Source of the DNA: Telopea speciosissima
Lineage: Eukaryota; Streptophyta; Magnoliopsida; Proteales; Proteaceae
Direction of reading: 5' to 3'
DNA length: 64,000 nucleotides
Assembly (NCBI RefSeq): GCF_018873765.1
Contig: NC_057922.1
Coordinates: 43,482,321 to 43,546,320, forward strand
Below, piece after piece: positions 12,116-22,899 of the stretch; the first letter of the stretch is position 1; each line of letters begins with the position of its first letter. Under the pieces are notes generated by a model, which searched no databases, was not told the DNA's origin, and saw only the letters and a list, made by a program, of their open reading frames with translations. The translations under genes were made by a program, and so were the position numbers.

Positions 12116-14342
12116 CAATATAATGAATTGGATGAGACCAAGACAGGGCTAAAGAGTCAAGGTTTCTCTTTCCTATCAAATTGGCTTCTTTGGCATCCAC
12201 TGAATTCTTCACCTTCTCAAGACCTTTTATGTGTACTTCTCCTCTAAGGTTGTTCAGTCCTTGTAATTCACTGATACCACATCCGCTCTTCTTCCTCACG
12301 ATGAAGATGCTTAATGTCTGGAGGTGAATCAGCCGTCCCATTCCACTTGGTACGTAACTTAGCGAGTTACATCCACGAATATCCAGGTGCCTGAGGCTGC
12401 TCATGTTACTCATTTGTGCAGGCAAATTTTGAAGACTAAAACATCCGAATAGGTTCAATGTCTGCAAATGTTTTAGGTTGCTCAAGGATTCAGGTAATGT
12501 CCTTATATTCATCTTAGAGAGGTCTAGGTATCTCAAGTGTATCAAATAGGCTAAAGAAGCTAATGGAGATGGCCTATTTGAAGTGTCCACGTTAATGGCA
12601 CTTGAATTACTCAAATGTAACACTCTTAAGTATCTAAGATTTGAAATGTTAAACTCTACTGGCAAGACATCTAGCAGCAGGGTACGTATGGTTTGAGATT
12701 TGCGCAAAAAAGACTCATTAGAATGCTGGTGAATCTTCATTGACAAGTGCCGAATCCCTTTGGGAACAATTTTTTCTTTGCTAGTAGCATCATCATCTAA
12801 GGTCCAACATTCATCACCCATAACAGAACATGCAAGATCATGGACTAAATCATGCATCTTACAATGCACTACATCGCCATAATCATTTTTTTCTATGTCT
12901 TGAAAGAAAGACCTCCAAAGTAACTCGTTGAAAATTTTATAGCCAATGTCTTCCAACTCCATGTTACCTCTAGATGGAATAAAACCATTAGCCATCCAGA
13001 GATGGACTAACATTTCCTTCTTGATCTCATGATCCTTTGGAAATATGGAGCAATAAGCAAAACATTGCCTCAAATGTGAGGGCGGATGATTGTAACTGAG
13101 TCTAAGGGCCGGTAAAATTGTATTTTCTTCATCTTCTGGTAGATCCCAAATTTCACTGTCTCGAACAAAAACCCATTCAATCTCTGTGTGTTTGAAACGC
13201 ATTAAGCCTCCTAGAGACTTTGCAGCCAGAGGTACACCTCCACACTTCTTCACAATCTCTTTACCAATCACTACCAAGTTTGATTTCTCTTCTCTGCCAT
13301 CGCGAAATGCACGTTGCTTGAACAAATCCCAGCAATTGTCCTCTGAGAGTCTTTTCAAGTGGCGACCAGAAAAAGTGCCCATGATTAATGCTATTTTTTC
13401 AATACGGGTGGTTACAAGAATTGCACTTCCTTCACTTCCACATGTTAATGAAGATTTCACCGTAGCCCACTTGTCCTGATCTTCATTCCAGACATCATCT
13501 AGTACAATCAAAAAGCTTCTTCTCTTACTCAACATCTCACGAAGGCGGCTTTGCATTGGATGCAACTCCGTGAGATCATTTGCAGTTCCACCCATAGATT
13601 CTATGATAGCTTTGGTAAGCCTTTTTACATCAAAATCATCAGATACGCAAACCCAATTTCTGGTCTCGAAATGACTTTTCACTCTTTCATCGTTGTAGAC
13701 TAGTTGAGCGAGTGTGGTCTTCCCAAGACCACCCATTCCGAATATTGGATAAACCAGCAAATCTGGTTTGCTACTGTATTCCAGCAATACTTTAACTATC
13801 ACTTCTCTGTCCTCTTCTCTGCCATAAACAGGGTGTTCAGTAGTTAGAATGGGGCTAGTCTCTGCTCGTTCAGTACTGCTCTCATAAATAGTCCATCCCA
13901 CAGTTCCCAGTTGGTTCAAATGAAATTTGGACCTCTCAGCAGCAATATCATCAAATCTCTCTCTAATATCTTTCATTCTCTGTCCAATCTTGTGTCGACG
14001 AAACAGAAGTTGTTGAGAACTGAAACAAGATAAGAAAGAGTGGCTAACCTGGCTGGTGCAGTTACTCATCTGGGCTTCTTCGTCTAATTGAATTGCTTTG
14101 GCTGCACACTCATCTAAGATGTCGTCTGCATCATAAGCCGCATCCTTAAGTTTCTTTAACCAACTTTTGATCGCCTTATCCTTGAATTGATTCACCTCAG
14201 CATCTTCCAATACATCTCGAATTGTATCTAAGGTTTCAGAAAGCCTTCTCATCTCTCGATCGACTCCCCATATCAAAGCAAACTCTTGCTGAAGTAGGGA
14301 GTCAATGTTCTGAAGAACAACTCCAAGAACTGAATCAACCAT
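11028..14342 (-). CDS. CC-NB-ARC-LRR (CNL) disease-resistance protein, RGA-like
   Basis: Intracellular immune receptor. Proteins of this family sense pathogen effectors and trigger a hypersensitive response; which pathogen cannot be read from sequence. The 1104-residue frame is single-exon and complete. An Rx-type coiled coil spans about 1-140 (DADDILDE near 71-78). The NB-ARC domain has P-loop GMGGLGKTT (202-210), kinase-2 FLIVLDDVW (277-285), RNBS-B ILVTTR (308-313), GLPL-type CGGVPLA (367-373), RNBS-D CFAYCSIFPKD (427-437) and MHD (496-498). The DDVW tryptophan is typical of CNLs. About 20 leucine-rich repeats follow to residue ~1095. The start ATG is the one also kept in the neighbouring paralogue. 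All catalytic motifs are intact, so it is probably functional. A run of ten histidines interrupts the LRR near residue 745. Paralogues lie at 19.1-21.1 kb and 56.6-58.3 kb. Confidence 0.95.
12084..12113 (-). repeat. Trinucleotide repeat coding ten histidines
   Basis: Ten successive ATG triplets on the plus strand read as CAT (His) codons in the NLR at 11028-14342, in the LRR region. The paralogue at 19.3 kb has only two such triplets at the same place, and the third copy has none, so the tract expanded in this gene only. Confidence 0.9.
13718..13740 (-). promoter_or_regulatory. Candidate miR482/miR2118 target site at the P-loop
   Basis: The codons for the P-loop GMGGLGKT read, on the plus strand, as a string close to the miR482 family (it contains TCTTCCCAAGACCACCC followed by ATTCC). 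By memory of the family consensus it differs at about three or four of 22 places. These microRNAs are known to target exactly this NLR motif and trigger phased siRNAs. That the site is used here is inference. The same string is kept in the broken paralogue at about 20.9 kb. Confidence 0.45.
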
Positions 14343-14807
14343 ATCTTTAATTGGCAGCCTAATTGTCTAATTGATTAAAGTTGTTTCAGATCTTTGAATA
14401 AATTGGGAAGGAAACTCTGAATCTCTCTTACAGTTATAATGGAATGGTCGGTGGAATATTTATGATAAGAGAAGCCAAGCCTTTCACTTAGAGTTTGGTG
14501 GAATGATTATTATGTTGCAACCTTGGAGCTCAATAAAAGAGACACGAGAACTAATTCAGTTTTAATTGATTAATAAACTCAACTACATGACAGAAAATAT
14601 AGAGAAGAAATAATAAATTGCTAAAGAACCGCTCCTGCTGACCAAGTCTTCTTCATGCTGAACGTTGGGGATGATAATGATAGAGAATGGATCAAGCAAT
14701 GTTTTTTCGCTGCTCAACACATTTAAGAGTAAAGAGTCTTGCATTTCCCCTTTTTCTTTCCGTTCATAATATATAATGTATAAAGTAATTAGGATCTTGA
14801 CTTGACT
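14343..14807. other. 5' flank of the intact NLR
   Basis: Presumed promoter and leader of the minus-strand NLR. About 65 bp next to the start (cagatctttgaataaattggg, then ggaaactctgaat) is recognisably shared with the region just before the start of the second NLR copy (21085-21135), which supports the chosen start codon. No clear TATA box was identified. Confidence 0.45.
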
Positions 14808-15200
14808 TCACCTGCTGCCAAGTAATGGGGCTGCTAGAATTATTTGCCAGTTAAAGTATTGTAAGTATCCAATATGAGAAGATAGAGGGGATTCACTAAC
14901 TGTGGCGTTGATATGCAGGCACGCACGAAGTGTTCTGTTTTCCGCCAAGCAATAAGGAATTCTGGATTTGCAGAAGGTGTAATGTAATGTTGGTTGATAA
15001 TCCATCAGTAGTAGGTCGTAGGTGTTGATTGGGTGCTGGTGTAGTAGAGCCATCGACGTGACCCAGCAAAGGTCACAGGAGATGAAGATGGACTCCAACT
15101 GTCCCTTCTGAAGGATGTAGTTATTTCCATCAAGTTTGACAACAACTAGGTTTGATAGGTTGGTAATGGAGAAAGGGGAGGAGGTAGTCGTGTTTGACAT
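14808..15200 (-). mobile_element. Copia gag N-terminal fragment
   Basis: A fossil piece of a Copia-type LTR element. The minus-strand frame starts MSNTTTSSPFSITNLSNLV and continues VVVKLDGNNYILQKGQLES, the usual N-terminal gag module of plant Copia elements, then degrades. No LTRs, protease or polymerase accompany it. It is a broken remnant of a few hundred bases. Confidence 0.65.
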
Positions 15201-15636
15201 TTTGAAATCACGTGTTGGATAGTCTTATTATATCAAGAGTTACAGATTAATCCAAAGAGTTATTATAGAAGATTCTCTGGAGTCACGTGTTGACATAGTC
15301 TTTGAGCTAAAGACCCCACAAGGATAGAGAATATCTTCAACTATTGAGATGCAAAGCCCACTCCATCCTCCTTCCCTTCTTGTCTAACCAAACAGAAACT
15401 TCATGGCCCTTTCCTCTTGGATTATTAAATCTAGTCCGAGGACAACTTCCCGTTTTACATGTTATTATTAATGGGGGAGTGGTGAAGAAGAATTTTTTCT
15501 TGTAATTGATTATAAAGATGAGATGGATACAAGGCAGCTCTTAAATCATCCGGTAATTCCATTTATGCCCAAGGAGAACTTTTCTTTTCAGTTGTAAAAT
15601 TATACTAACTAATCCTAACTTAGTTAATATTTTATA
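15201..15636. other. Gene-free stretch
   Basis: AT-rich intergenic sequence; nothing supported. Confidence 0.35.
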
Positions 15637-15805
15637 GGGAAAAAGTTCTCTGTCCGGGAGTGTGGCCTACGCCAGCACTCATATGAGTCTATCTCTCTCC
15701 TCTCCATGTGAAAAAACACCTCTGCCCCCTTGTTTTAAGGAGGAGAGAGATAGACACATGGAAGTGCTGGCGTAGGTCACACTCCCGTACAGAAAACTGC
15801 TTCCC
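15637..15805. mobile_element. Mutator-type fold-back MITE, perfect 9-bp target duplication
   Basis: A 169-bp hairpin-forming element. The left end reads gggaaaaagttctctgtccg and the inverted right end reads gggaagcagttttctgtacg. Pairing continues through the inner gtgtggcctacgccagcac word. Both flanks carry the 9-mer TATTTTATA (15628-15636 and 15806-15814). The exact duplication and well-matched arms suggest a young copy. A worn relative is at 4264-4388. Confidence 0.88.
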
Positions 15806-16125
15806 TATTTTATATTAATAAAATTAGTTGTGCTGCCCATACAGAGAAGAAATTATTAGTTGATTAGCATATATAAACTTTTTTATTTGTCTAATCAATC
15901 TATCCTCTCTAACATTTGAAAGCAATACTTGATAATAAAAAATGATCGAGTTTTCCTTGAGCTACATTCTCATTCATCGTGGGGCTTCAAATGCGCACCG
16001 GAGGATATCAAGAAGGTATTTTAGGGAAAATAGTAAAACCCTATCGGGCCTTATATGAACCCTAGGATGGTGTGATGAACCTTCACCGCGTGGTGAAGGA
16101 AAAAACAATTTTTTATAAGAAAATA

Positions 16126-16279
16126 GGAAGAATTTTTTTAATTTGGAGAGTGTGGGCCCTATGCCCAGATACTGAAGGGGCAAAATGGCTGCTCCACCCT
16201 CATGAAAAGCGATAATGATCGCCTTGTTGATGTCTCCGCTCACGCAAGGGCCATGCTCCCCGAAAGAGAACTCTTCCCT
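16126..16279. mobile_element. Fold-back MITE related to the 15637 family
   Basis: The left end aggaagaattttttta with ggagagtgtgggccc pairs with the inverted right end agggaagagttctct followed by ggggagcatggccc. No firm target duplication was seen. It sits next to a partial copy of the 9353-type MITE (about 16010-16120). Confidence 0.5.
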
Positions 16280-16412
16280 AAAAAACTAACCCATAGAAAA
16301 ATCATGAGGGAAACTCAAAAAATCCTTAATCAAGTAAATAAACAAATAAATAAATTGAAAAAAAAATAATGGATCATTCCATAGGCTTGATATATTTTCC
16401 TCCAACTAAGAG

Positions 16413-16671
16413 CATGGTTTTAGCGCACGGTATCGAAACAGGTATCGATAACCTGCAAAATCGATATGATACCAATATGGTATCGGCCTAGATCAGCTAT
16501 ACTGGACAAAATTACCCCTAATTATCCTTAAAAATGAATTTTCTGATCATTTTATCCTTTGTTCATACCGTGCTACTAATACAGTATCGGCACAATATCG
16601 ATATCTATGACTAGCAAAATTGATGCATATCGCTTGATACGGAGAATACGATACTGATACTTAGAACCATG
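16413..16671. mobile_element. hAT-type MITE carrying cggtatcg-type words
   Basis: A 259-bp element with 10-bp terminal inverted repeats (catggtttta and tagaaccatg) and a perfect 8-bp target duplication ACTAAGAG (16405-16412 and 16672-16679). Its interior is rich in ggtatcg/cgatacc words, the wording that fills the big array at 22.9-24.4 kb and turns up at 39.9 kb and 50.9-51.4 kb. No coding capacity. Confidence 0.8.
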
Positions 16672-16977
16672 ACTAAGAGGAAAAGAAGTGGGAGCCACCA
16701 AACCAATTGGCAGCCACTATCTATCACTCATTCATTGGCTTTCCAATCCCCCTTTTCACTCAAAAAGTCAAGAACCTAAAGTAGTGGCAGCACTATTGGT
16801 GTGGAAACCACACTGCACTAGGAAAATAGGTGTGAAAAGGACAAGAAATTGAAATTTAAATCTTAAACCTCCAATCAAATGATGAAAAAGCAAAAAAGTA
16901 AAAATAAAAGCTAAAACGTCTGGATCTCAGTGTCCCATAGGATGATATGAAAACTTTTGTTTTACCCAAAAAAAAAA

Positions 16978-17196
16978 GGTATGAAAACTTCAATTTGGAT
17001 CTACTGCCGAGCTGCCTGGTAGGATTGTGCTGCCCAGACACGATGAGGCCCACAATGACTACTTTATTCCCACTCGGGCAAGGCTCTTGGGCAAGGGTAA
17101 GGCGGTCATTGCATGCCTCGCCGTGTGTAGGCAGCACGGTCCTGCCAGGCAGCTCGGCAGTAGAGGATCCAAATTGTGAAAACTTTTGTATTTCCC
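16978..17196. mobile_element. Fold-back MITE
   Basis: Long inverted arms meet at about 17085. On the left, caatttggatct and then actgccgagctgcctggtag; on the right, the inverted form with ggcagctcggcag and gatccaaattg. The loop side holds cccactcgggcaaggc, as in the element at 4088-4256. The target duplication is not clear. Confidence 0.6.
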
Positions 17197-17610
17197 AGAG
17201 TTTTTTTTTTCATATAATACGTACACTCAATTTTAACGATGGTCTTTTTTTTTATTTTTTTGGGGTACAATGATGTCTATTCATTAGAACAGATTACACA
17301 CACGTTATCCATAATAGATGTTACAGAAAAACATGATGGGAATTGGGCCACACAATCCGATTCGAAAACAGACTGAACTCTTCTGGCCAGGTATCTACTA
17401 TAGGCTTATTTAAGGTTCATGGGACTAAATAACTCTTAAGGGAGAGTTTTCACACACAACCACCCGGTTTTTAAGTTTTATTGAAAAAAAAAAAACAAAG
17501 CAAGTGAATGCTACTTGGGCGGTGTGCAGGTATGCAGTTCCTGTGCCACACCCGCCCAGGTAGCCTTGTTTCTCCCTAAAAAAATAAGGGGGGGGGGTTG
17601 AGTCACCTTG

Positions 17611-17920
17611 GTGTGAGATGGGACCAGTCTGAGCAGTAGCCGTCTCAAATGGGGACCTTATCTGCTGTTGTGCATTGCAGCGCTGCTGTGCCATCGTGCA
17701 GCGCAGCAGCGGCCAACAGTGGGCCAGTGTGAGATGGGACCAGTCTGAGCAGTAACCGTCTCAAATGAAACCTTATCTGCTGCTGTGCACTGCAGCGCTG
17801 CTGTGCCATCGTGCAGCGCAGCAGTGGCCATGTGTGCACAGTAGGGCCCGCTGTGCACACATGGCCGTTGCTGCATCACATGATGGTACTGCAGCACTGC
17901 AGTGCACAGCAGCGGATAAA
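17611..17920. repeat. Tandem duplication merging into a GC-rich hairpin
   Basis: A 116-bp unit starting gtgtgagatgggaccagtct occurs at 17611 and again at 17727. The second copy runs into a palindrome (ctgctgtgcactgcag on the left, ctgcagtgcacagcagcgg on the right, with a gtgtgcacag core) ending near 17920. It could fold into a hairpin with arms of about 70 bp. Confidence 0.65.
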
Positions 17921-18065
17921 AATTCCTCAAATGGTATGATCTCAAATCTTGCCTGTTCTTTGTCTTGATTATTATACACATATAGAAGAGCCACCTATCA
18001 TATTTCGGAACTATGGACTAGCATCATAATGATCTGGTTTCTGCCGTAGCGTAGTATGAAGGGTT

Positions 18066-18234
18066 GGATTGAGCTCCTCTCCAGGGAACCTAGATCGCCT
18101 AGGGAGCATTCAACCGTTGGGCTGTGCCACACACATCCCTAGGTATGCGCCAAGATGTGTGCGGCATAGGCCAACCCTTGGATGCCTCCTGGGCACTCCA
18201 TGGGCGCTGAGCTCCCTAGAGAGGAGCCGGATCC
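18066..18234. mobile_element. Mutator-type fold-back MITE (copy 1 of 2)
   Basis: A 169-bp element starting ggattgagctcctctcc and ending with inverted ggagaggagc-type wording. The flanking 9-mers are tgaagggtt (18057-18065) and ggaagggtt (18235-18243), 8 of 9 alike. It is clearly the same family as 55285-55451. Confidence 0.75.
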
Positions 18235-18734
18235 GGAAGGGTTATATTAGAAACCGACCAATAAGGGTGGGATCAGCTAGGCCTAATTTGATCATCTCCA
18301 TCTCCATTATGGTCTATCTTATGTTAGGTTGCAGGCTTTGAAACCTAGATGCGATCGATGTTTCCATCCATCTCAAGCACTGAAGGGGTTGGTTATTCTA
18401 AACAATAAATTTATGGGAGTTTATTTTTACTGAAAATTTTTATCGGAAACCAATTAGAAGAATAGCCATGTTGTGTGCATCATTTTGGTCTCAAGTTCAA
18501 CTCCATGGCTAAGCTTGTATTGTATTTCTTTTTCCTGCAATGTCGTACTGCAGCCCTTGTTGATCATAAGACTAATCATGATATAAGATTAAGGCAAAAA
18601 GTTTTGTACACGGCCATGTATGGTGCACAGTCGTGCTTTCAACCGTTGGATGAACATGATTATGTATAATACACGGCCTTTCATCCCCATCCAACGTTTG
18701 CAAACATGGTTGGGTGCGAAAACTCTCCCTTAAG

Positions 18735-19089
18735 ATTAATAATCGTAATCTCAGAGTTTAAAGTTAAAACTCAGTTGTACATGCCAATAGCCACATCCCC
18801 TTGGCCTTATCGAATATCCTTATCACCTTTTGACCTCTACCCAAATAGCCAAAATATTTACATTCGTAACACAAAGACCTGAAAAAGGTAGCCAATGCAC
18901 CCTTATTGGTGTTTTTTTTTTTTTTTTTTTTTTGATAAAAATGTAATCACACAAATCACACACCAATTCCAAAAGGTAAACCGACTTTTAGGACGGTGAA
19001 ATGATAAATATACACAATCCAGGCAGACTTTATGCATGTTGTTATGAGAAGTGTCTAAACAAAAAGGGTCTCTTCGTAAAGAAAAAAAT
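18735..19089. other. Gene-free stretch, poly-T tract
   Basis: Contains a run of 23 T near 18911-18933 and no supported gene. It borders the broken end of the second NLR copy. Confidence 0.35.
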
Positions 19090-21081
19090 CAGGGATGATA
19101 AGTTCAACATAAATCAAATTTCAAGGCATCACCACCATCAACGAAATGTTCACTTCTCTTACAATTGCTAAATTTAACATAAACCAAATTTTGGAGTGAA
19201 AAACCATCCATCCAACTTGGAAACTTCATGCCCAGGTATCTTTCTATTACCAATCTTCTTACGCTTGCTAGGGGCTGGAGGCCTTCTAGCAACTCTTCAA
19301 AACATGATGCATTTTCTTCTTGAATTATGTGAGTCTCATGATGATCAATTTAATTAATTGGAGACCAAGACAGGGTTAATGAGTCTATGTTTCTCTTTCC
19401 TATCAAATTGGCTTCTTTGGCATCCATTGAATTCTTCACGTTCTCAAGACCTTTTATGTTTAGTTCTCTTCTAAGATTGTTCAGTCCTTGTAATTCACTT
19501 ATACCACATCCGCTCTTCTTCCCCACAATGAAGATGCTTAATATCTGGAGATTAGTCAACCGCCCTATATCCTGGTGCCTGAGGCTGCTCATGGTACTCA
19601 TGTGTGCTGGCAACTTTTGAAGACTAATACATGTGTGTAGTTTCAATGTCTGCAAATGTTTTCAAGGATTTAGGTAATGTCTTCATATTCATGAAAGAGA
19701 GGTCCAGGTACCTCAAGTGTATCAAATAGGCTACTGGAGATAGCCTTTGTCTACTGTTCAGGTAAAAAACATTTGATATATTCAAATCTAATGCTCGTAA
19801 GCATCTAAAATTTGAAATGTTGAACTGATCTGCCGGCTGGTAATCTAGTAGTAGTGTACGTAAGGTTTGATATTTACGCAAAGACTCATTAATGGATGGC
19901 AAGAATAGTTGTTAGTCAGACGACGACTTCCAGTGAAGCTTCATTGACAAGTGTCGAATCCCTTTGGGAACCATTTTACCCTTGGTAGTCTCATCTAAGG
20001 TGAAACATTCATTATACATAATAGAACATGCAAGATCATGAACTAGATCATGCATCTTACAACGTAATATGTCGCCGTTTTTTTTACGTCTTGGAAGAAA
20101 GATCTCCACAGTAACTCATTGAAAATTTCATTCCCAATGTCTTCCAACTCCATGTTAACTCTAGAATTAAACCATTAGCCATCCAAAGTCGGACTAACTT
20201 TTCCTTCTCGATCCTATGATCCTTTGGAAATATGGAGCAATAAGCGAAACATTGCCTCAAATGTGAGGTCAGATGATTGTAGCTCAGTCTCAAGGCCGGC
20301 AAAATGGCATTTTCTTTGTCTTCTGGTAGATCCAAAATTTTACTGTCCCTCACATACACCCATTCAGGTTCTGTGCATTTGAAGCGCATTAAGCTTCGTA
20401 GAGCCTTTGCAGCCAGAGGTACACCTCCACACCTCTTCACAGTCTCCTTACCAATCACTACCAAGTTTGCATTCTCCACCTTTCTGCTGCCATCGCCAAA
20501 TGTACGTTGCTTGAACAAATCCCAACAATCGTCCTCTAAGAGTTCTTTCAAGTGGTGAGCAGGAAATGTGCCCATGATTGATGCTACTTTTTCAACACGA
20601 GTGGTTACAAGAATTGCACTCTTCTTCATTTCCACATGTTAATGAAGATTTCACCATAACCCACTTGTCCTGATCTTCATTCCAAACATCATCTAGTACA
20701 ATCAAAAAGCTTCTCCTCCTACGCAACATCTCACGAAGGCGGCTTTGCAATGGATCCAACTCTGTGAGATAACATGGATTTGCACTCACGGATTCTATGA
20801 TTTAGTAAGCCTTTTTACATCAAAGTCATCAGATATGCAAACCCAAATTCTGGCCTCAAAATGATTCTTCACACTTTCATGGTTGTAGACTAGTTGAGCA
20901 AGTGTGGTCTTCCCAAGACCACCCATTCCGATTATTGGATAAACTAGTAAATTTGGGTTGCTAACACTGTCCACCAATACTTTAACTATCTCTTCTTTGA
21001 CTTCTTCTCTGCCATAAACTAGGTGTTCAACAGTTAGAATGGAGCTAGTCTTCCGTTCAGTACTGCTCTCATCAACCATCT
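19090..21081 (-). pseudogene. CNL resistance gene copy 2, lacking coiled coil and C-terminal LRR
   Basis: A paralogue of the gene at 11028-14342, read on the minus strand from 21081. It keeps the start codons ATG GTT GAT (Met-Val-Asp), then jumps straight to ESSTER, residue 154 of the intact copy. The coiled coil (residues 4-153, 450 bp) is therefore cleanly deleted in frame. P-loop GMGGLGKTT, FLIVLDDVWNED, ILVTTR, CGGVPLA, CFAYCSIFPKD and MHDLVHD are all still visible. They are spread over several frames, with shifts near 20790, 20620 and 20100, and an in-frame stop near 19910. Homology ends near 19090, at about residue 810 of the intact copy, so the last ~290 residues are missing. Non-functional as it stands; it may still be a source of siRNA. 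Confidence 0.9.
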
Positions 21082-21084
21082 TTA

Positions 21085-22075
21085 CTAATCAAAGTTGTGT
21101 AGGTCTTTGAATTGGAATGGAAACTCTGAATTTGTCTGGCAAGTATGATTGAATTGTGGAATCCGCCAAGAGTACAGAGTACTAATTAAGTATTACCTTT
21201 TTTCCCTTCCGTAGTTTAGTGATGATGTCATCGGTTAATTTTTTTAGTAAATCATGTCCGTTAGTTTAGTGATGAGGCCATCGGATAATTTTTTTGTAAT
21301 ACCTAAACTACCCTTAAAGGATATTAAAGTGATAGATTTACCCCTGCAACAAAAAAAAAAAAAAGGGTAGCCATGACTGCTGTTTCAAAAACCATTAGGG
21401 CATCCTCAAAGATTAAGCCCGAAATGGAGCCGACACCGCCTATACTCTCGCATCCATCTCTAGGGTTCCTCATCTGCGATGGCTGAAAAGTACTCTGCAA
21501 AACCCTAAAAGGAATCTCTTCAGTGGTTGGTTCGAGTAAGAGGCCCATGGCTGCTGCGGAGCCAATGCCTTCTGGGTTTCTTTTTCAGCCGAAACCACAG
21601 CTCCAGCTTCCTCCCCCCTTCTCTAGACTCAGACTCCATTGCCGACACCATAAATCCTTATTTTGTTTCAGGATCATAATTGGTCTAATTAACCCTAGAA
21701 TCAATTAGAAAGGGAAGAAATCTGAGGAAACTTGGGGTGAATATTTCGATTGAAAATGACAAAAAAAATTGGAATCGATCCAATTCACCGATATTTGAAA
21801 CCTTGGCTTATGCTTCTGTCCCAGAATTCAATCGGACAAACCTCCGCCCTTTAGAGGATACATTGAATCCATTGTGAGGGATGCCCTCTGCATCGAAGTC
21901 TCGAACCTTCTCCTTCTCCTTCTCCTTCAATCGTGAAACTGTGCCAATCTGATCCATGGAAAATGGGAAACTGACCGACATCTTACGGTGAAACTATTCC
22001 GCGTCAAATTTAAGCTACCTGAATCAGCTGTTCCAATTTAACCCCTCAAATTCCAAAGAAACAAAAATATATACA
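21085..22075. other. 5' flank of NLR copy 2 and unassigned sequence
   Basis: The first 50 bp match the 5' flank of the intact NLR. A short direct repeat (gtttagtgatgatgtcatcgg and gtttagtgatgaggccatcgg) lies at 21220-21290. Between 21400 and 21990 the base composition is more gene-like. Short open frames exist on both strands (plus 21523-21708; minus wording MSVSFPFSMDQIGTVSRLKE at about 21985), but I recognise no protein. It could be worn exons. Confidence 0.35.
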
Positions 22076-22510
22076 TCATACTATTATATAAAGCACGTCG
22101 TGTCAAATCTTTCAGCTACCTATTCTACCCTTCATTCTTATCTAAAATTCCATTCTTCAATTCTTAATCTTTATGTCATTCTTTCTTATAATTTCATAAT
22201 CTTAGGTACTCTGTGATACTATTATATAAAAGCACGTTGTGGCAAATCTTTCAATTACCTATTCTACCCTTCATTCTTATCTAAAATTCCATTATTCAAT
22301 TCTTAATCTTTATGTCATTCTTTCTTATAATTTCATAATCTTAGGTATCCTTTAGTATTAATTATTTTTTTTTTTAATAGTGGCAAATCTTTCATTTACC
22401 TATTGTACCCCTCAGTCTTATCTAAAATTCCATTATTCAAATCTTAATCTTTATGTCATTCTTTCTTATAAATTCTTAATCTTAGGTACCTTTAGTATTA
22501 ATTACTGTTT
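22076..22510 (+). repeat. Three tandem copies of the Helitron 5' end, ~140 bp each
   Basis: The phrase gcaaatctttcarytacctatt followed by ctacccttcattcttatc recurs with the c of caaatct at 22104, 22243 and 22384, a period of about 140 bp. A further partial copy is inside the second Helitron at 30901-31030, next to the HIPP fragment. Confidence 0.85.
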
Positions 22511-22899
22511 GTAATTAAAATTAATTAATATTTATTATTATTTAAAGCAAATCTCTCCAATTCTCTCCACAAAATTAGATTTACCAAAAGTAAATCGGTT
22601 AACAATTATGGAGAGAAAATCTCTCCAATTCTCTCTCATAAAATTAAGGCAATTAAAAAAAACCCTTAATTAAATAAGGTAGATATTCATTCTCTCTCTA
22701 TCTCTTTTGCTTGCTGTTTTTGTATTTATTTTTTCAAAAAATACTTCTTTATTCTCAACGATATCTCCCCTCTCTCTCTCTCTCTCTATTTGAATCCACA
22801 AAATCTCAAAACGTTTCTTGCTGTTTTTTTTTTTTCAAATATCTTTTTATATTCTCAATGATCTCTCTCTCTCTCTCTCTCTCTCTCCAATTCCTTAGC

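Larger units (their letters stand above)
17435..18734. mobile_element. 1.3-kb terminal-inverted-repeat element with two fold-backs inside
   Basis: The ends are inverted copies over 28 bp with two mismatches (starting CTTAAGGGAGAGTTTTC). Inside lie a GC-rich fold-back (17611-17920) and a separate Mutator-type MITE (18066-18234). No transposase is recognisable and no unambiguous target duplication was found, so the superfamily is open. Non-repeat filler occurs at 17470-17600 and 18245-18700. Confidence 0.6.

Noticed and set aside
17435-18734. piggyBac element, because TTAA borders both ends
   Set aside because: The TTAA is part of the matching terminal text, no transposase is present and piggyBac is not established in plants.
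21523-21708. Possible short gene MVGSSKRPMAAAEPMPSGF
   Set aside because: Frame of 61 codons without recognisable domain or continuation; may be a worn exon but cannot be supported.
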